From Muscardinus avellanarius (Eukaryota > Chordata > Mammalia > Rodentia > Gliridae): a stretch of 64,000 bases of DNA. Shown here piece after piece: positions 45,176 to 56,165 of the stretch. Made by a program: the position numbers and the translations under genes. A model generated the notes under the pieces. That model worked only from the letters and a program-made list of their open reading frames with translations, did not search any database and was not told the DNA's origin. Where the stretch lies: NCBI GenBank assembly GCA_963383645.1, contig OY726567.1, positions 72,934,947 through 72,998,946 on the forward strand, read 5' to 3'. Each line of letters begins with the position of its first letter. Within the stretch, counting starts at the first letter, position 1.

Positions 45176-47104
45176 CTTTGACTGCATGGTTATGGCTATG
45201 TTAGTAATTCTCACGGTGCATTATTTAAGATATTCTGAATGAAACTATTCTGTCATTCATATGTTATATATATTGTAAGTTATAGATAAGTTTCTACATC
45301 TTGGGATATCAGGCTCTATCTTTAATATATTTTTTAGCATTTTAGAGGGGGTTTATCTGTTCATACTTCATCTTCTTTTACTTCTCAATCATGAAATATG
45401 AGAAAATCACATTGTTTTGCATGAACAAATGAGTTAATTGGCTTAGGTTGCATGGTGAAGGTGAATATTTCAAACAGGATTCAGATCAATTATAATACAA
45501 TGATGTATACTTTGAATTTTTATATGTCAAATGTCTCTATTTTATGTAGTGTATCTGTATTCTAAATATTTACTTCTCAATATATTCTGAAAGCATAAAG
45601 GAGGGACCAGTGGCGACTCCACTTATTTTGGTGAAGGTATGAAAATTCAAGTTAAATTTGGCTAATTTCTTTTCTAGGCAGGAAGATAAAGTCCTTGACC
45701 TCCCAGGGTTAGATTAGGATTGCACAACCAGACTCCTCTTTAGAGGTCGCCTGATTTAACTGTGGTTATGAAGCAGCTAATCAATGTGAATCCCATATTT
45801 GTATTTCTGTCCTTTTATATTCTCAGCACAGAATAATTAAATAATTCTTATTGTCAGTCATGTCAGCCTCCCAGTGAAAAATGTCTACAACAAGTATGTG
45901 ACAGTTAAAATTGTTGCAGTTAGGAGTGTTTATTAACAGTGTTTATTGCTGAAGCTTTGTTTTAATTTATAACTTAAAGATCCAGGAAAATGCTCCTTTA
46001 AGGATGTTACCTCCACATGAACATATTAGTGGTTACTCTTAATTTTTGAATCGATTTGCCTTGAAGGTGGGTGTCTCCAGTGCTGGAATTATGGAATAGA
46101 ATTTGCACAGTGGGACCAGTGCTTGTGGATTCGTGTGGATAAACACAGTACTTGTGGGGAATGTCGAGGTACCTGCTCCTTTTTACATTTTATTTTTTAT
46201 TTTTTGATAGATGTTGTTTATAACTCTTTTTGTAGCTCTCTGCTGCAGACATCATTGCACCTTTATTATGAAAGTGCCGTAGCTTTCCAGTCATTGCTAT
46301 TCTACAGTGACTTTCTGAAGCAGCGGGAGTGAGACGATTTTGCAAATTGCAATATAATACCATATATGATCTTGTCTCAACCTGTAACACACACATCCTC
46401 ACAGAAATAACATTTAATTATGGTAATATCCTCCCTGATATCAGTCACAGTATGGAGCCTGTTAAGATTATATTGTTTGTAGTAAGATGGAGTAAAAGTG
46501 GTTTAAAAATGAAGAATAAAATCGCATACCTTGATAAACCCGTTAGATGTTATTTAGGCTGTGGTGAGCTTTTGATTTTGTTTCCTTTCCTTGCTCCCAA
46601 AATAAAAATGCAAACAATAATTTGACAGACAAACACTGTCACATACTGTAACCCCATCTAATCCCCTCACTGCACATCTTAATCCCTGATGGACTTTTCT
46701 CAGATATCTGGGCTATGAGGTTAGAGAGTTTTTGGATGTGACACTTTTTCCAAAGTCTCTCAGTGACAGATGCAGTGACCTTATCATGCAGACAGCTCCA
46801 TTCAGTTTGACAGTTCAGCCATCTGGCTTATATCGATCATAATTGATTTAAAGAATCTAGCTTTTCCAAAGATGGTCATTTAAAACCAGGGCTGGATTGG
46901 CCAACATTTAATTTGAATTTTCAAACCTTTATTCTTAAGATTAGTTTTGGAATTATTTGTAAAATCCAGCCTCATTTCTTTGTGGAGCTGAGGGGGTGAA
47001 AAGTTGCCTGCCTTGAAAAATATAAGTTTTTATAGGGAGTATAAAGCATTGATCATATAAGTGTGTGGGCATAGACTTATGTCTCTTAGATTTTGTAAGT
47101 TTAA
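45176..47104. other. SINE-free interval of about 1.9 kb
   Basis: No repeat was recognised. It holds a small open, cysteine-containing frame with splice-like edges (46081-46168, discussed in findings) and several stretches rich in AT-type factor motifs. Candidate conserved non-coding DNA. Confidence 0.4.
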
Positions 47105-47116
47105 AACTTAGGTAGA

Positions 47117-47577
47117 AGCTGGCTGTTGGTGGTACACGCTTGTAATCCCAGCATTCGGGAGGCAGAGACCAGAGGATTGCAGTTCGCGGACAGCCTCATC
47201 TACTTAGCAAGGCTCTTTGCAACTCAGTGAAACCCTGTTTCAAAAATAGACAGCTGGGTGTGGTGGTGCACACTTGTAATCCCAGAATTCGGGAGGCTGA
47301 GACCAGAGGATCATGGTTCGTGGACTGCCTCAGCTACTTAGTGAGGCCCTCTGCAACTTAGTGAGACCCTGTTTTCAAAAAAAATAAAATAGGGCAGAGA
47401 GTGTAGCTCGGAGGTCGAATGCCCCGGATTCCATCCCCAGACCTGCAAAAAAAAAAAAAAAAAAAAAAAAAGGACTAGAAATACATGGCTGGAGATGTAG
47501 CTTGGAAGTTCAATGCCCCTGGGTTCTATCCCCAGTACTTCAAAACAACAACAAAAACAAACAAACAAACAAAAACT
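47117..47577 (+). mobile_element. Older SINE split by another SINE, with target-site duplication
   Basis: AACTTAGGTAGA flanks the whole at 47105-47116 and 47578-47589. The head runs to about 47248 and the ID tail resumes near 47490 (GGCTGGAGATGTAGCTTGGA), ending in AAAC units. Confidence 0.92.
47250..47471 (+). mobile_element. SINE nested in SINE
   Basis: It starts AGCTGGGTGTGGTGGTGCAC and carries GTGTAGCTCGGAGGTCGAAT followed by a 25-base A run. It entered at the A-rich linker of the older copy. Confidence 0.88.
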
Positions 47578-47670
47578 AACTTAGGTAGACCACCAGTGTT
47601 TAGGGCTGGTTTCTTTCTCTACCAACCTTCTAGACTTGGGCTTCTTGTCTGACCTCTTTGAAACATAAGG

Positions 47671-47872
47671 GTTTTTGTGGTACTGGGGGTTGAACCTAGG
47701 AGCTTCTCACTGTGAGCTACACTCCCAGTCCTGTTTTATTTATTTATTTTGAAACAAGGGTTCATTAGGCTTTTGAGAGTCTGCTAAATTGATGAGACTG
47801 GTCTTGAATCTGTGATCCTCCTGTCTTAGCTTCCAGGTACTAGGATTACAGGCATGCACCACCATGCCTGCT
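47671..47872 (-). mobile_element. Old SINE
   Basis: GGTACTGGGGGTTGAACCTA in the tail, ATGCACCACCATGCCTGC at the head end, and many substitutions between. Confidence 0.83.
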
Positions 47873-47874
47873 GC

Positions 47875-48600
47875 AGCTCATTGTTTTGATGTAGCATGTG
47901 GAATTATTTGTTTTAGAAAATGTATGTGTATTGAGATTGAAAAAATCTTCTTGTATTGGGATTGAATAGCTGAAGCATTATCCATTTAATCACTAAGTGC
48001 TTTCTCTAAGATGGACATCTTTCTGGATTTAGGAATCAATTTAACTCAACAATTAAGAATCATTTATGCAAGACTAACTTGCATGAATGCCTGCTCAGGC
48101 ACTAATTTACCTTATAAAAATAGTATATTAATAATCATTTCTGAATGACAGCCTTTTTTCTTGCTGTTTTTATTTTCACATTTTTAAAATTATGAGATGT
48201 GTACTGCATAAAGAAGAGTATATTAGATGTGCGATGGTGTGAAGAGTAGTAATAAACATGTAAGCACAATTACCAGGCTAGGGAGGAGCCTCCATGTGCT
48301 CTTCTCCATTGTTTTCTTTCCCTTACTCACAGACAGACGTACCGCTGTTTTCTCGCTCTTCTTCACAGGTTACCCACATTGTTGTTTGCATAATCGGGTA
48401 ACCTGTGTCCATCTTACCGTGTAAAGGAAGAACAGTGGTATCACAGGCTCCTATTAGAAGAGAAACTAAAGGCTAGTTGTAGTTGGGCTTTATTTTCCTA
48501 GGAGTTCATAGAAATGCCTACTGGGCAAGTTGATGGCCTGGGTCCTGAATGCATCCTGGGAAATGTGAGGCTTCCTGTGGTCAGGAAATCTGGCAGGGCT
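47875..48600. other. Unique-looking sequence with a perfect hairpin
   Basis: No repeat was recognised. The inverted repeat at 48364-48407 is the notable item and is listed separately. Confidence 0.4.
48364..48407. repeat. Perfect 12-bp inverted repeat with 20-base loop
   Basis: CACAGGTTACCC (48364-48375) and GGGTAACCTGTG (48396-48407) are exact reverse complements. The loop contains TTTGCATAAT, an octamer/POU-type motif. Confidence 0.97.
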
Positions 48601-48610
48601 GTTGTTTGAT

Positions 48611-48680
48611 CTTAGATTGGATAGAAAATTCATGGTTGGAAATGAATTTTTAAACTAATTTGAAGCCATTGCCATCTTCT
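48611..48680. repeat. First copy of a 70-bp local direct repeat
   Basis: It differs at 3 of 70 positions from 49553-49622, 942 bases downstream. The second copy runs on into old L1-like sequence. Confidence 0.95.
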
Positions 48681-48730
48681 AGTTGTGTGTTATGCCTGGC
48701 AGAAATATGTTTTCCTTCTGCCTTCCTTCT

Positions 48731-48887
48731 TGTATTGAGATTGAACCCAGAGTTCTCTACCATTGAGGTATATACCCCTTAAAAAAATTGAGGCAAGATC
48801 TTGCTAAATTGCCAGACTAGTTTGGAACTTGCAATCTTCCTGTCTCAGCCTCCCAAGATTACAAGTGTGAGCCACTGTGTGGGGTTC
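48731..48887 (-). mobile_element. Degenerate SINE
   Basis: GAGATTGAACCCAGAGTTCT and TCCTGTCTCAGCCTCCCAAG survive, and the head is shortened to ATTACAAGTGTGAGCCACTG. Confidence 0.75.
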
Positions 48888-48889
48888 TA

Positions 48890-49375
48890 TTCCATCTTTC
48901 TGAATTCACCACTCTTGTCTGAGCTTTCAGAAGTAGATCAAAGTAGACCATTGTAGGATGATAAGAATGCCCTCAGCTGATGAAGCCATCAAGGTGGATT
49001 GGGAACTGAAGAACAGTGAAGGGACTCCGTTAAAATGCGGTTAGGACACGCTGAGTACAGGTAACAGTTTTGGTGAAATTTGCTGGGCATTTTGTGTTCA
49101 GATTAAGCCAAGGGAGAGGGGATAGTGAGGGCTCTCCATTCATCTCGATTCATGTTGCTAGAATTTAGATCCATGTTCTCTGCAGCGTTTACACAGCTTT
49201 GATCCTAGAAAGACTCTTTACTGTGTTCATGTCCTGCTGCTTCTTATTGGTATTGAATATCATTTCTCATTTCCCCTATTCTCCCCACCCCCTTTTTTGG
49301 ATTATTTTATTGTGTTGGTGGGACATTTCGCCCTTTGAGATTAAAACTGAGTATGTGAGAATGCCAGTCTTCATA
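48890..49375. other. Unassigned sequence
   Basis: No repeat or gene was recognised between the SINE and the L1 3' end. Confidence 0.4.
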
Positions 49376-49508
49376 TCTTGCATTGGGAAGGAGAGGAATG
49401 GAGAGGGAGCTGAGGGAAAGTCTACCACATCATGTGTGCATGTATATCACTGTAACTATGAACTACATTATGATGTGAGAGTATAATGCACCAATAAAAG
49501 TATAAAAG
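49376..49508 (+). mobile_element. L1 3' terminal fragment
   Basis: A purine-rich tract (GGAGAGGAATGGAGAGGGAG) is followed by CATTATGATGTGAGAGTATA and ATGCACCAATAAAAG, the 3' terminus shared with the copy at 19400-19995. Confidence 0.6.
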
Positions 49509-49544
49509 AGGTATTTTATGAGATCCTATATGGTATATCTAAAA

Positions 49545-50170
49545 ATGTTATTCTTAGATTGGATATAAAATTCTTGGTTGGAAATGAATTTTTAAACTAA
49601 TTAGAAGCCATTGCCATCTTCTTGTCTTCCTTTTGAGTAGTTAAAAGTCATCTGCTTCTCTATTGTATGTTATCTTGTGGTTTTTCTTATGTTTAAATGT
49701 AAGAATTTCTTTTTTCTCCACATGTTTTGATATTTCACATGGTATGCCTTGGTGTAGATAATTCCCCCCACCCCCTGTTTTAGAGGTGCCTTTAATACAA
49801 AACTTAATTTCCTTCAGTTCTGAATGATCTTTTCCCCTCTCACCTTTTTTTTGGGGGGGTCCTTTCTATTGTTTGGATATTTCACATTCTAGACTGGTCT
49901 TCTGTTTCTTTTCATTTTTTATTTCTTTGACTTTTTGACCTACTCTATCAGAGATTCTTTTATACTTCTCTAACTCTTTATGTGATCCTGTTAACTTTTA
50001 ATAGGTTTTTGTTGTTCACATTATTTTTGTAACATCCTGTTCTTGTTTAGTGGTTACAATTGTTTTTTCATGCCTCTGAAAATTTTAATGCCTTTTCTGA
50101 AGTTTTTTTTTTTTCCCTCTGCTAGTCTTATTTTTCCCAAGTAACTTTTTATTACTGTTTCTGTTTCTAA
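49545..50170 (-). mobile_element. Old L1 relic, minus strand
   Basis: GGATATAAAATTCTTGGTTG and TGATATTTCACATGGTATGC followed by CTTGGTGTAGAT parallel the L1 segment at 12770-12930. Divergence is high and the right end is uncertain. Confidence 0.4.
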
Positions 50171-50900
50171 ATTCTCCGCTGAAATCTTCATAGAGGACTA
50201 TGATCTTAGCAGCTTTATAATGCAAAGTGGCATTCTAAAAAGTTGATTCAGTCTAACTGTGTGTGTGGAATGTGTTAACTTTGCATTTCATTGCCAGGCC
50301 ATCTGCTGGAGCTCTTTTTAGTAACTCTTGGTTTTAAGCTTTAGAGTATTTCCCCTAAACTGATGGGATGCCCTAGAGAAGAGCCCTTCAGTCGCCTGCT
50401 TGGGTAATAAATGTTGTCAATGTTCTTGTCTCTTGCCATTGACAATCTCTGGTTTAGAGAGTCAGCGGGAAAAAAAATCTGATAGAATAATTTGACAGCA
50501 AAATGCTTATGTTATGAGTGACAGCCTAACCTAAGGGATGGCCTGTGCATAAAAGTCTTTAATGTATATAAATATTTTTTGGCATTTAGTTGGTGACTCA
50601 AAAACATGTTTTTATTTTGTGTTCCCTTTTTGTATTCTAGCAACCTGACTTTTGTAACAAAATTCAATAGGTGACATAGTAATATACATTGTTCTGGAAT
50701 AATTTGTTTTTCTAAGTCACTTCAGTTGATCTGGTATGTATACTTTTGTAGTTGATTAGTTTTTTTTTTCTGATCTTCCTAGACACTGAAGTAAATACTT
50801 GTCCATAACGACCATAAACTTCCTTTTATTCTTTGTTGACGTAGGAGCAGTCATTTAAACTTTCTACTTATTATTAACTATCTGTTTTCAAAAGTACTGT
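50171..50900. other. Unassigned AT-rich sequence
   Basis: No repeat or gene was recognised. Confidence 0.4.
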
Positions 50901-51079
50901 GAGTCTTGCATCATGACATACTCCTGCAATCTTAGTACTTGGGAGGCTGAGACAGGAGCATTTCAGGCTCAAGGCCTGCCTCAGCAACTTAGAAAGGCTT
51001 TCCACACCTCAGTGACACCCTGTTTCAAAATAAAAAATAAAATATGGCTGCAGAGTAGCTCAGAGGTAGAACACCCCTG

Positions 51080-51768
51080 TCTTATATGGCATTCTAACAG
51101 CTATAATCGGAAGACCTGACTTCAAGAAAGGAATATTTATTTGCTCAGGTTTTTATTTCAGTCCATGTGAGACTGGGGACCATGCATCTCAGAGCATGGA
51201 GTTGTGAAGTGATAGGTCACTCCCCGTGCTTGGAGAATCCAGGCATCACGAGGCTGACTCCAGAGGTCACGAGATTATAGATGTTGCGAGAGAATCAGCA
51301 TTTCCACGCTGCCAACCCCCCACCCTTCCCCCACCCCCGCTTAAAACATCGCTACTTTCGCTCTACCACGTGACTCTGTTGGCCAAACATGACTTCGTGG
51401 GACTCTCTGGATCGCATGTGGCTTGATGGTCCCTTCCCATATGGTGGGCAGACTCCCCGAAGGTGCTGGTTGATTAGGCTGATTAAAGCAGCTTTTAATA
51501 ACCTGGTTGGTGTTTTCCTTCTCTGCGACCCCCACCTCAATTTCAATGTTATAGGAAGTCTAGAGAGGGAGAGTACAAGGCTGCATTCCACACATCATGG
51601 AGACCAGAAGAAAGAGCGAGCAAGGGGAGGAGGAACCATATGTAATGCCCAAGACCACAGCCCCAGGGACCCACCTTCTCCAGCCATACCTTTCCAAGAT
51701 AACCGTATCAACTCCAAAAAATAATGAATGAGCTCTTTGGGGGCCATTCCATATCTAACTATAATAGC
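51080..51768 (-). mobile_element. MaLR-type LTR inserted in a SINE, itself carrying an insert
   Basis: CATTCTAACAGCTATAATCG with GGAAGACCTGACTTCAAGAA and, at the other end, GGGGCCATTCCATATCTAAC match the two reversed ends of a MaLR LTR, as at 58731. The flanking CCCTG (51075-51079) and CTCTG (51769-51773) fit a five-base duplication with one change. An unrelated block at 51281-51548 interrupts it. Confidence 0.65.
51281..51548. mobile_element. Unidentified 268-bp insert in the LTR
   Basis: TTATAG occurs exactly at both edges (51275-51280 and 51549-51554). The insert starts ATGTTGCGAGAGAATC, is richer in CpG than its surroundings and holds a C-rich tract. A short solo LTR of another ERV class would fit the size and the six-base duplication, but no family was recognised. 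Confidence 0.4.
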
Positions 51769-51800
51769 CTCTGAATTCAATTCCTACTACTGCACACACA

Positions 51801-52389
51801 CAAAGGTAATGTGAGGCAGTGGTTTAGAAATATTTTCCTTTTGATGTTCTCTAAATATGCATCATGAGTTTTTTGTGATAGACACTTGAAAGCTGAAAGT
51901 ATTTTTGCAGCCATTTGATTCTTACCCTCATTCCTTATTATTTTGTCTTCCAAGACAAAAGGTGTTTGTTCTTTATAATTGTGTATGTTAATTTTAACAG
52001 TTGGACCAACAGTGGTAGGCAAACCTTAAAAAGGTTCTCTTATACATAAACTCACTGGAATTCAGTTTCTTTTAAATAAAAATATTAATGTTATAATTAG
52101 GGTTTAATTAGTCACTGCCATTTAACAAATCCATGAGATGAAAATTCAGGTTTACATAAGGATCATTAATTGGGGATTGCTTCTTTAGAGAGTTTTGGCA
52201 TTCATTGTTTTAGTGAAATCAGTCTTCCACAAAATGTTTCAAAAGATTTATTTTTAATAGCTCATATGATGTATTTAGAAGGTAAATGCATATGCAGAAT
52301 TTAGATTCATATGTATTTTCAGAATTATATATTGTCTGTACTTTGATAAATTAAAAAAGAGTATATTTGAAATCATCTCTAGCTTTTGA
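51801..52389. other. Unassigned AT-rich sequence
   Basis: No repeat or gene was recognised. Confidence 0.4.
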
Positions 52390-52580
52390 TTTCTTGAATG
52401 ACCTTGAGTTAATTGCTTACTTTTTCTGTAACATATTTTTATTGGCTGTAAAACTGAGATAAAGATGATAATCCTGATCCAACCAAGTCATTGTGATATT
52501 GTAGGGATTGATGAACTGTTTGTAAGATATTTTGCTCTTAGAGCTGGAATTTCCTAAATAGATGGTGTTATCATCAATAC
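52390..52580 (+). mobile_element. MIR SINE relic
   Basis: GAATGACCTTGAGTTAATTG, TGTAAAACTGAGATAAAGAT, GATATTGTAGGGATTGATGA follow the MIR core order (gaccttgggcaagtt, aaaatgggataat, gttgtgaggatt). Confidence 0.6.
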
Positions 52581-53347
52581 TATGTATTGTTTTCAGTGTA
52601 GTAGACTAGATAATGACACCATTATATTATCTAATGGTTTGTGTTTCTTTTAATTAACATTACATGGAGATATTGGTATGCTTGCTGCAATCTCATCCTC
52701 CGCAAAGGACAATGAACATTAACCAAAAATATTTATATTATGCATAATTAGAAGATTCTTAAGAATTTATCAACTCTAGGGAGAAAGGAGTAAGAAAATA
52801 TTCATTATGATTCAGGGATATCCAGCAACCTTATGTGGAAGAATTTGGTGATTCTTCTGCTATTCACAATATTTCAAAATGATTATTTTTAGCTAGTGAT
52901 GATTTTGAATCCTGTCAAAAACACTACACAGCAGCAAGCAATCTACAGATTAAATTAGGAAAACTAATAGTGGCATTGAGAAGAGTCTTACATGTTAAAG
53001 TTTTTTTAAAAAAGGAGTACAGAACTAGTACATTGAAAATTATGAAACACTTTTTAAAAAAGAAAATAAAAATAAATGAAAAAACATACCATGTTTATGA
53101 ATCAGAAGACTTAAAGCTGTTAAAACAGCATAATCTACAGATTAAACATAATTTATATCAAAGTCCCAGCTCTGTGTTGCAGAATGTGACAAGCTGATCC
53201 CAAATCACATTGTAATACAAAGGACCACAAAAGTGAAACATAATGAAAAGAAGATTAAAGTTAGAGGACTCATACTTTCCAATCTCAAACTTACTTGAAA
53301 GCTACAGTAATCAAGCCATTTTGCATTTTGGTACTGGCATGAAGAAA

Positions 53348-53348
<1 letters not shown>

Positions 53349-53382
<34 letters not shown>
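53349..53382. repeat. (AC)n dinucleotide repeat
   Basis: About 17 units inside the old L1. Confidence 0.97.
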
Positions 53383-53384
<2 letters not shown>

Positions 53385-53504
53385 TCCAAAAATAAACTTT
53401 ATTTTTAGTCAATTGGTTTTCAACAGTGTGCTAAGACAAAGTTGGGAAAGAATATTATTTTTTGAAATTCTACTGGGACAACTGGATATTAAAAACAATG
53501 GACC

Positions 53505-53566
53505 CCCTGCCCCTGTCTTAGCCTCTCAAATACTGGTATTACAGAAATGTGCCAACATACTGGGTT
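53505..53566 (-). mobile_element. SINE head fragment
   Basis: CTCAAATACTGGTATTACAG followed by AAATGTGCCAACATACTGGG matches the reversed head of an old SINE. Confidence 0.5.
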
Positions 53567-53990
53567 TGACTATTACTTAGCAATAAATATGAACCAAATA
53601 CTGATAATACTATAATACAGAAAGCCTTGAAGCCTGACATAAACACTATATATTATTTTATTGAAATGAAAGTTCTAAAACTGGCAAGTGTATATAAAGA
53701 GAAAGTAAATTAGTAGTTGCTTGGATGGTGTGGTGAGTGGAGAATAGGAATGAACTGCTGTTGGATATAAGGTTTCTTTCTGGGTGATCAGATATTTCAA
53801 AATTAGATTGTGGATAGTGACACAGTTGTGCATATAAAAATCTACTGATTGTGTAATTTAAATGGGTAGATGTTATGGTAGGTGACATATTTCAATAAAG
53901 TTCGTTTTAAAGGCCTAAGTATTTCATATGAAATTCAGAGAAATGATAAAAAAATGGAAGTTCTTAAATTGTGCTCCAAGGTACCTTTTT

Positions 53991-54202
53991 ATTTATTTAT
54001 TTATTTTTTTATTGGTGCATTATATTCATACAACTTATTGGGGTAAAAAACTTGTGTGTATAAACATGTACTCATCGCTGATTTAACCCCTACCCAAATA
54101 CCACCCCATTCCCTCCCCGTCCCTCCCTTCCTTGCTTGGCTTAGTGATTGACTTCAATATGTTTAAGTACATTGTGTGCTTTAGAGATTTTTCTCTTCCC
54201 CC
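53991..54202 (-). mobile_element. Young L1 3' end, 5'-truncated, minus strand
   Basis: It is close to the exact reverse of 19801-19990 (ATTGGTGCATTATATTCATA, CTCATCGCTGATTTAACCCC). AGGTACCTTTTT flanks it at 53979-53990 and 54203-54214. Only 3' UTR is present. Confidence 0.95.
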
Positions 54203-54373
54203 AGGTACCTTTTTGTTTCACCAAAATATATTTGGGTCTGCCTTGCGTGTTTGGGAAGAACCCACATGATGGGGCTTAGGTACCCAGAGACCTTCTTTGA
54301 ACTTCTAATACATTGTAGATTCATATAGGATTTTCTTTAGAAAAAGGATTGCACTCTAAAAATGGGCAAGATG

Positions 54374-54569
54374 AGCCGGGTGTGGTGATGCATGCTTGTA
54401 ATCCCAGTATTCGGGAGGCTGAGACCAGAGACTCACAGTTCACAGATAGCCTCAGCTACTTAGTGAGGCCCTGTTTCAAAATAAAGAGTAGAAAATAGGA
54501 CTGGGGGTGTAGCTCGAAGGTACATTGCCCATGGGTTCCATCCCCAGTACCGGGAAAAAAAAAAAAAAA
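54374..54569 (+). mobile_element. SINE (older subfamily)
   Basis: GAGCCGGGTGTGGTGATGCA to GTTCCATCCCCAGTACC and an A run. AAGATGA occurs at both edges. Confidence 0.92.
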
Positions 54570-55290
54570 GATGATGCAAACATATAATCTAGTACTTGGG
54601 AGGCTGAGACAGGAAGATTGCAGGTTTGAGGCCAACCTAGGTAACTTTATGGGTCCCTAGCATCTTAGAGCCTGTTTTGTTTCTTTTTTTCTTTTCCTTT
54701 TATTGATGCTCTATTATTATATATCATACTGAAGTATAGAGTGATAGGATTATACATGTATACATCTCATGAATATTTTTCCTCTGGGTCAAACCCCCTT
54801 TATACCCTTCCCCATACATGTCTTAGAGATTGGTCATTTTATATGTATAAATGTATATGTATACATTATATATGTACAGACATATAATATCTATATAAAC
54901 TTATACATACATAGCATTATTTCAACTGTTACTGTCTTTGTGTCCCTCCCCTCCACCCAAACTTCCTCATTACTCCAGTGGAATCTCTGCTTCTCTATGT
55001 GAGGTTATCCTTGTATCCCAATTATTATTTAGCTTCCACATATGAGAGAAAATATACAACTATTTGCCTTTTGAGACTAGCTAATCTTGCCTAGCATAAT
55101 ATTTTCAAGTTTCATTCATTTTCCTGCAAATGATATAATTTTGTTTTTTTATGGATGAGCAAAATTATGTATACTACAGTTTTGTGATCCATTCATCTGT
55201 TGGTGGACATACCCTGTTTCAAAATGAAAAGTAAAATAGTCTGGGATTATAGAGTAGAGGTAGAATGCACCTTGGTCCAATAAATACATA
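54570..55290 (+). mobile_element. Old SINE split by an L1
   Basis: The head (54574-54680) ends at GAGCCTGTTTT, and the rest resumes at 55211 with CCCTGTTTCAAAATGAAAAG and the degraded ID tail. CCTGTTT is repeated at both junctions. Confidence 0.78.
54681..55211 (-). mobile_element. L1 3' part, 5'-truncated, inserted in an old SINE
   Basis: The segment runs from reversed 3' UTR (TTTTATTGATGCTCTATTAT) to the reversed ORF2 end (CATATGAGAGAAAATATACA, TGATCCATTCATCTGTTGGT). It contains a TATG-rich stretch at 54840-54900. Confidence 0.8.
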
Positions 55291-55539
55291 AACCAAAAGA
55301 TATGTAGATATTCAAGGCATAAATCACCATTAAAAGGGATTTGGCTTACTATAAAAAATTAAAGCTTTACTCAAAAATAGTAAAGTTTTTGTCTTTTCAG
55401 AGTTTTTGTTTTAATGGGGTGGGAAGTCATGAAATAAATAAGATGTATCAAGTGTGGACCTACTTCCGTCTTGCTTTTGCCCAGCAGTTACCCCCATGAT
55501 AGCCTTACTCATGGCTTTTTGTTTTAATTGCTTTGGTCA

Positions 55540-56165
55540 ATGGCTCTTCCCTGGCCCTAATTTCACTTGATTCCAGGTGGCATTTGGCATGGTTGACCCT
55601 ACTAAAATTTTCTTACCCTTTTCCTGTCTTGACTTCCTAAGCTCCTGCTTTTCTCCTTTCTCTTCTGGCTGTTTTTTCTTTTTTCTTTTTGTTTTTTTTT
55701 GTCTGGCTCCCTTTTCTCTCACCAGGCACTAAATGTTGGTGGTTCTTGGGATATTATCCATGGTCCTTGTCTTTTCTAATTCCACACACTGTACCTTAGC
55801 TGGCTCATCTACTTCCATTACTTGAATTATCATCCAGAATCTGGCATTTTCCAGATAATCTTTTTTTCCTGGCCATATTCTTTTCTGAGCGTGAGATTGA
55901 TGTCGACAACTGGCTGTTGACTTCCCTGTCCCTCAGGCGCTCAAAGTCTTTATGCTCCAAATTGAACTCATCATTACTCTGGCCTTTCTGACTTTATCAT
56001 TCTTTAAAGTGCAATTTAGATATCTCCAATTTCAAGAATCCTTTCCTGTCTTATTTTTTTTTCTCTGTCTTAACACTTAGAGCCCTCATATTAGCATTGC
56101 TTTGTAGTATATCAACATTGCCTCAAACTTGTTTGTTTTCTTCATTTGGTTTGAAGTTCAGTGGT
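55540..56165 (+). mobile_element. L2 LINE relic, plus strand
   Basis: GGCATTTGGCATGGTTGACC, ACTAAATGTTGGTGGTTCTT, TGCTCCAAATTGAACTCATC and GATATCTCCAATTTCAAGAA follow the L2 reverse-transcriptase region in order. No frame is intact. Confidence 0.65.

Larger units (their letters stand above)
50903..51800 (+). mobile_element. Old SINE split by a MaLR LTR
   Basis: Head, linker and part of the ID tail occupy 50903-51079 (ends GGTAGAACACCCCTG). The last tail bases reappear at about 51769 (GAATTCAATTCCTACTACTG). Everything between is the LTR and its own insert. Confidence 0.75.
52960..53910 (+). mobile_element. Old L1 relic, plus strand, ORF2 C-terminal part to 3' end
   Basis: GAAAAAACATACCATGTTTA, AAAGCTACAGTAATCAAGCC and TTTGGTACTGGCATGAAGAA match ORF2 phrases. 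From 53566, AAAGTAAATTAGTAGTTGCT, ATTAGATTGTGGATAGTGAC and ACATATTTCAATAAAG match an old L1 3' end. A CA tract (53349-53382) and a SINE scrap (53505) interrupt it. Confidence 0.65.
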
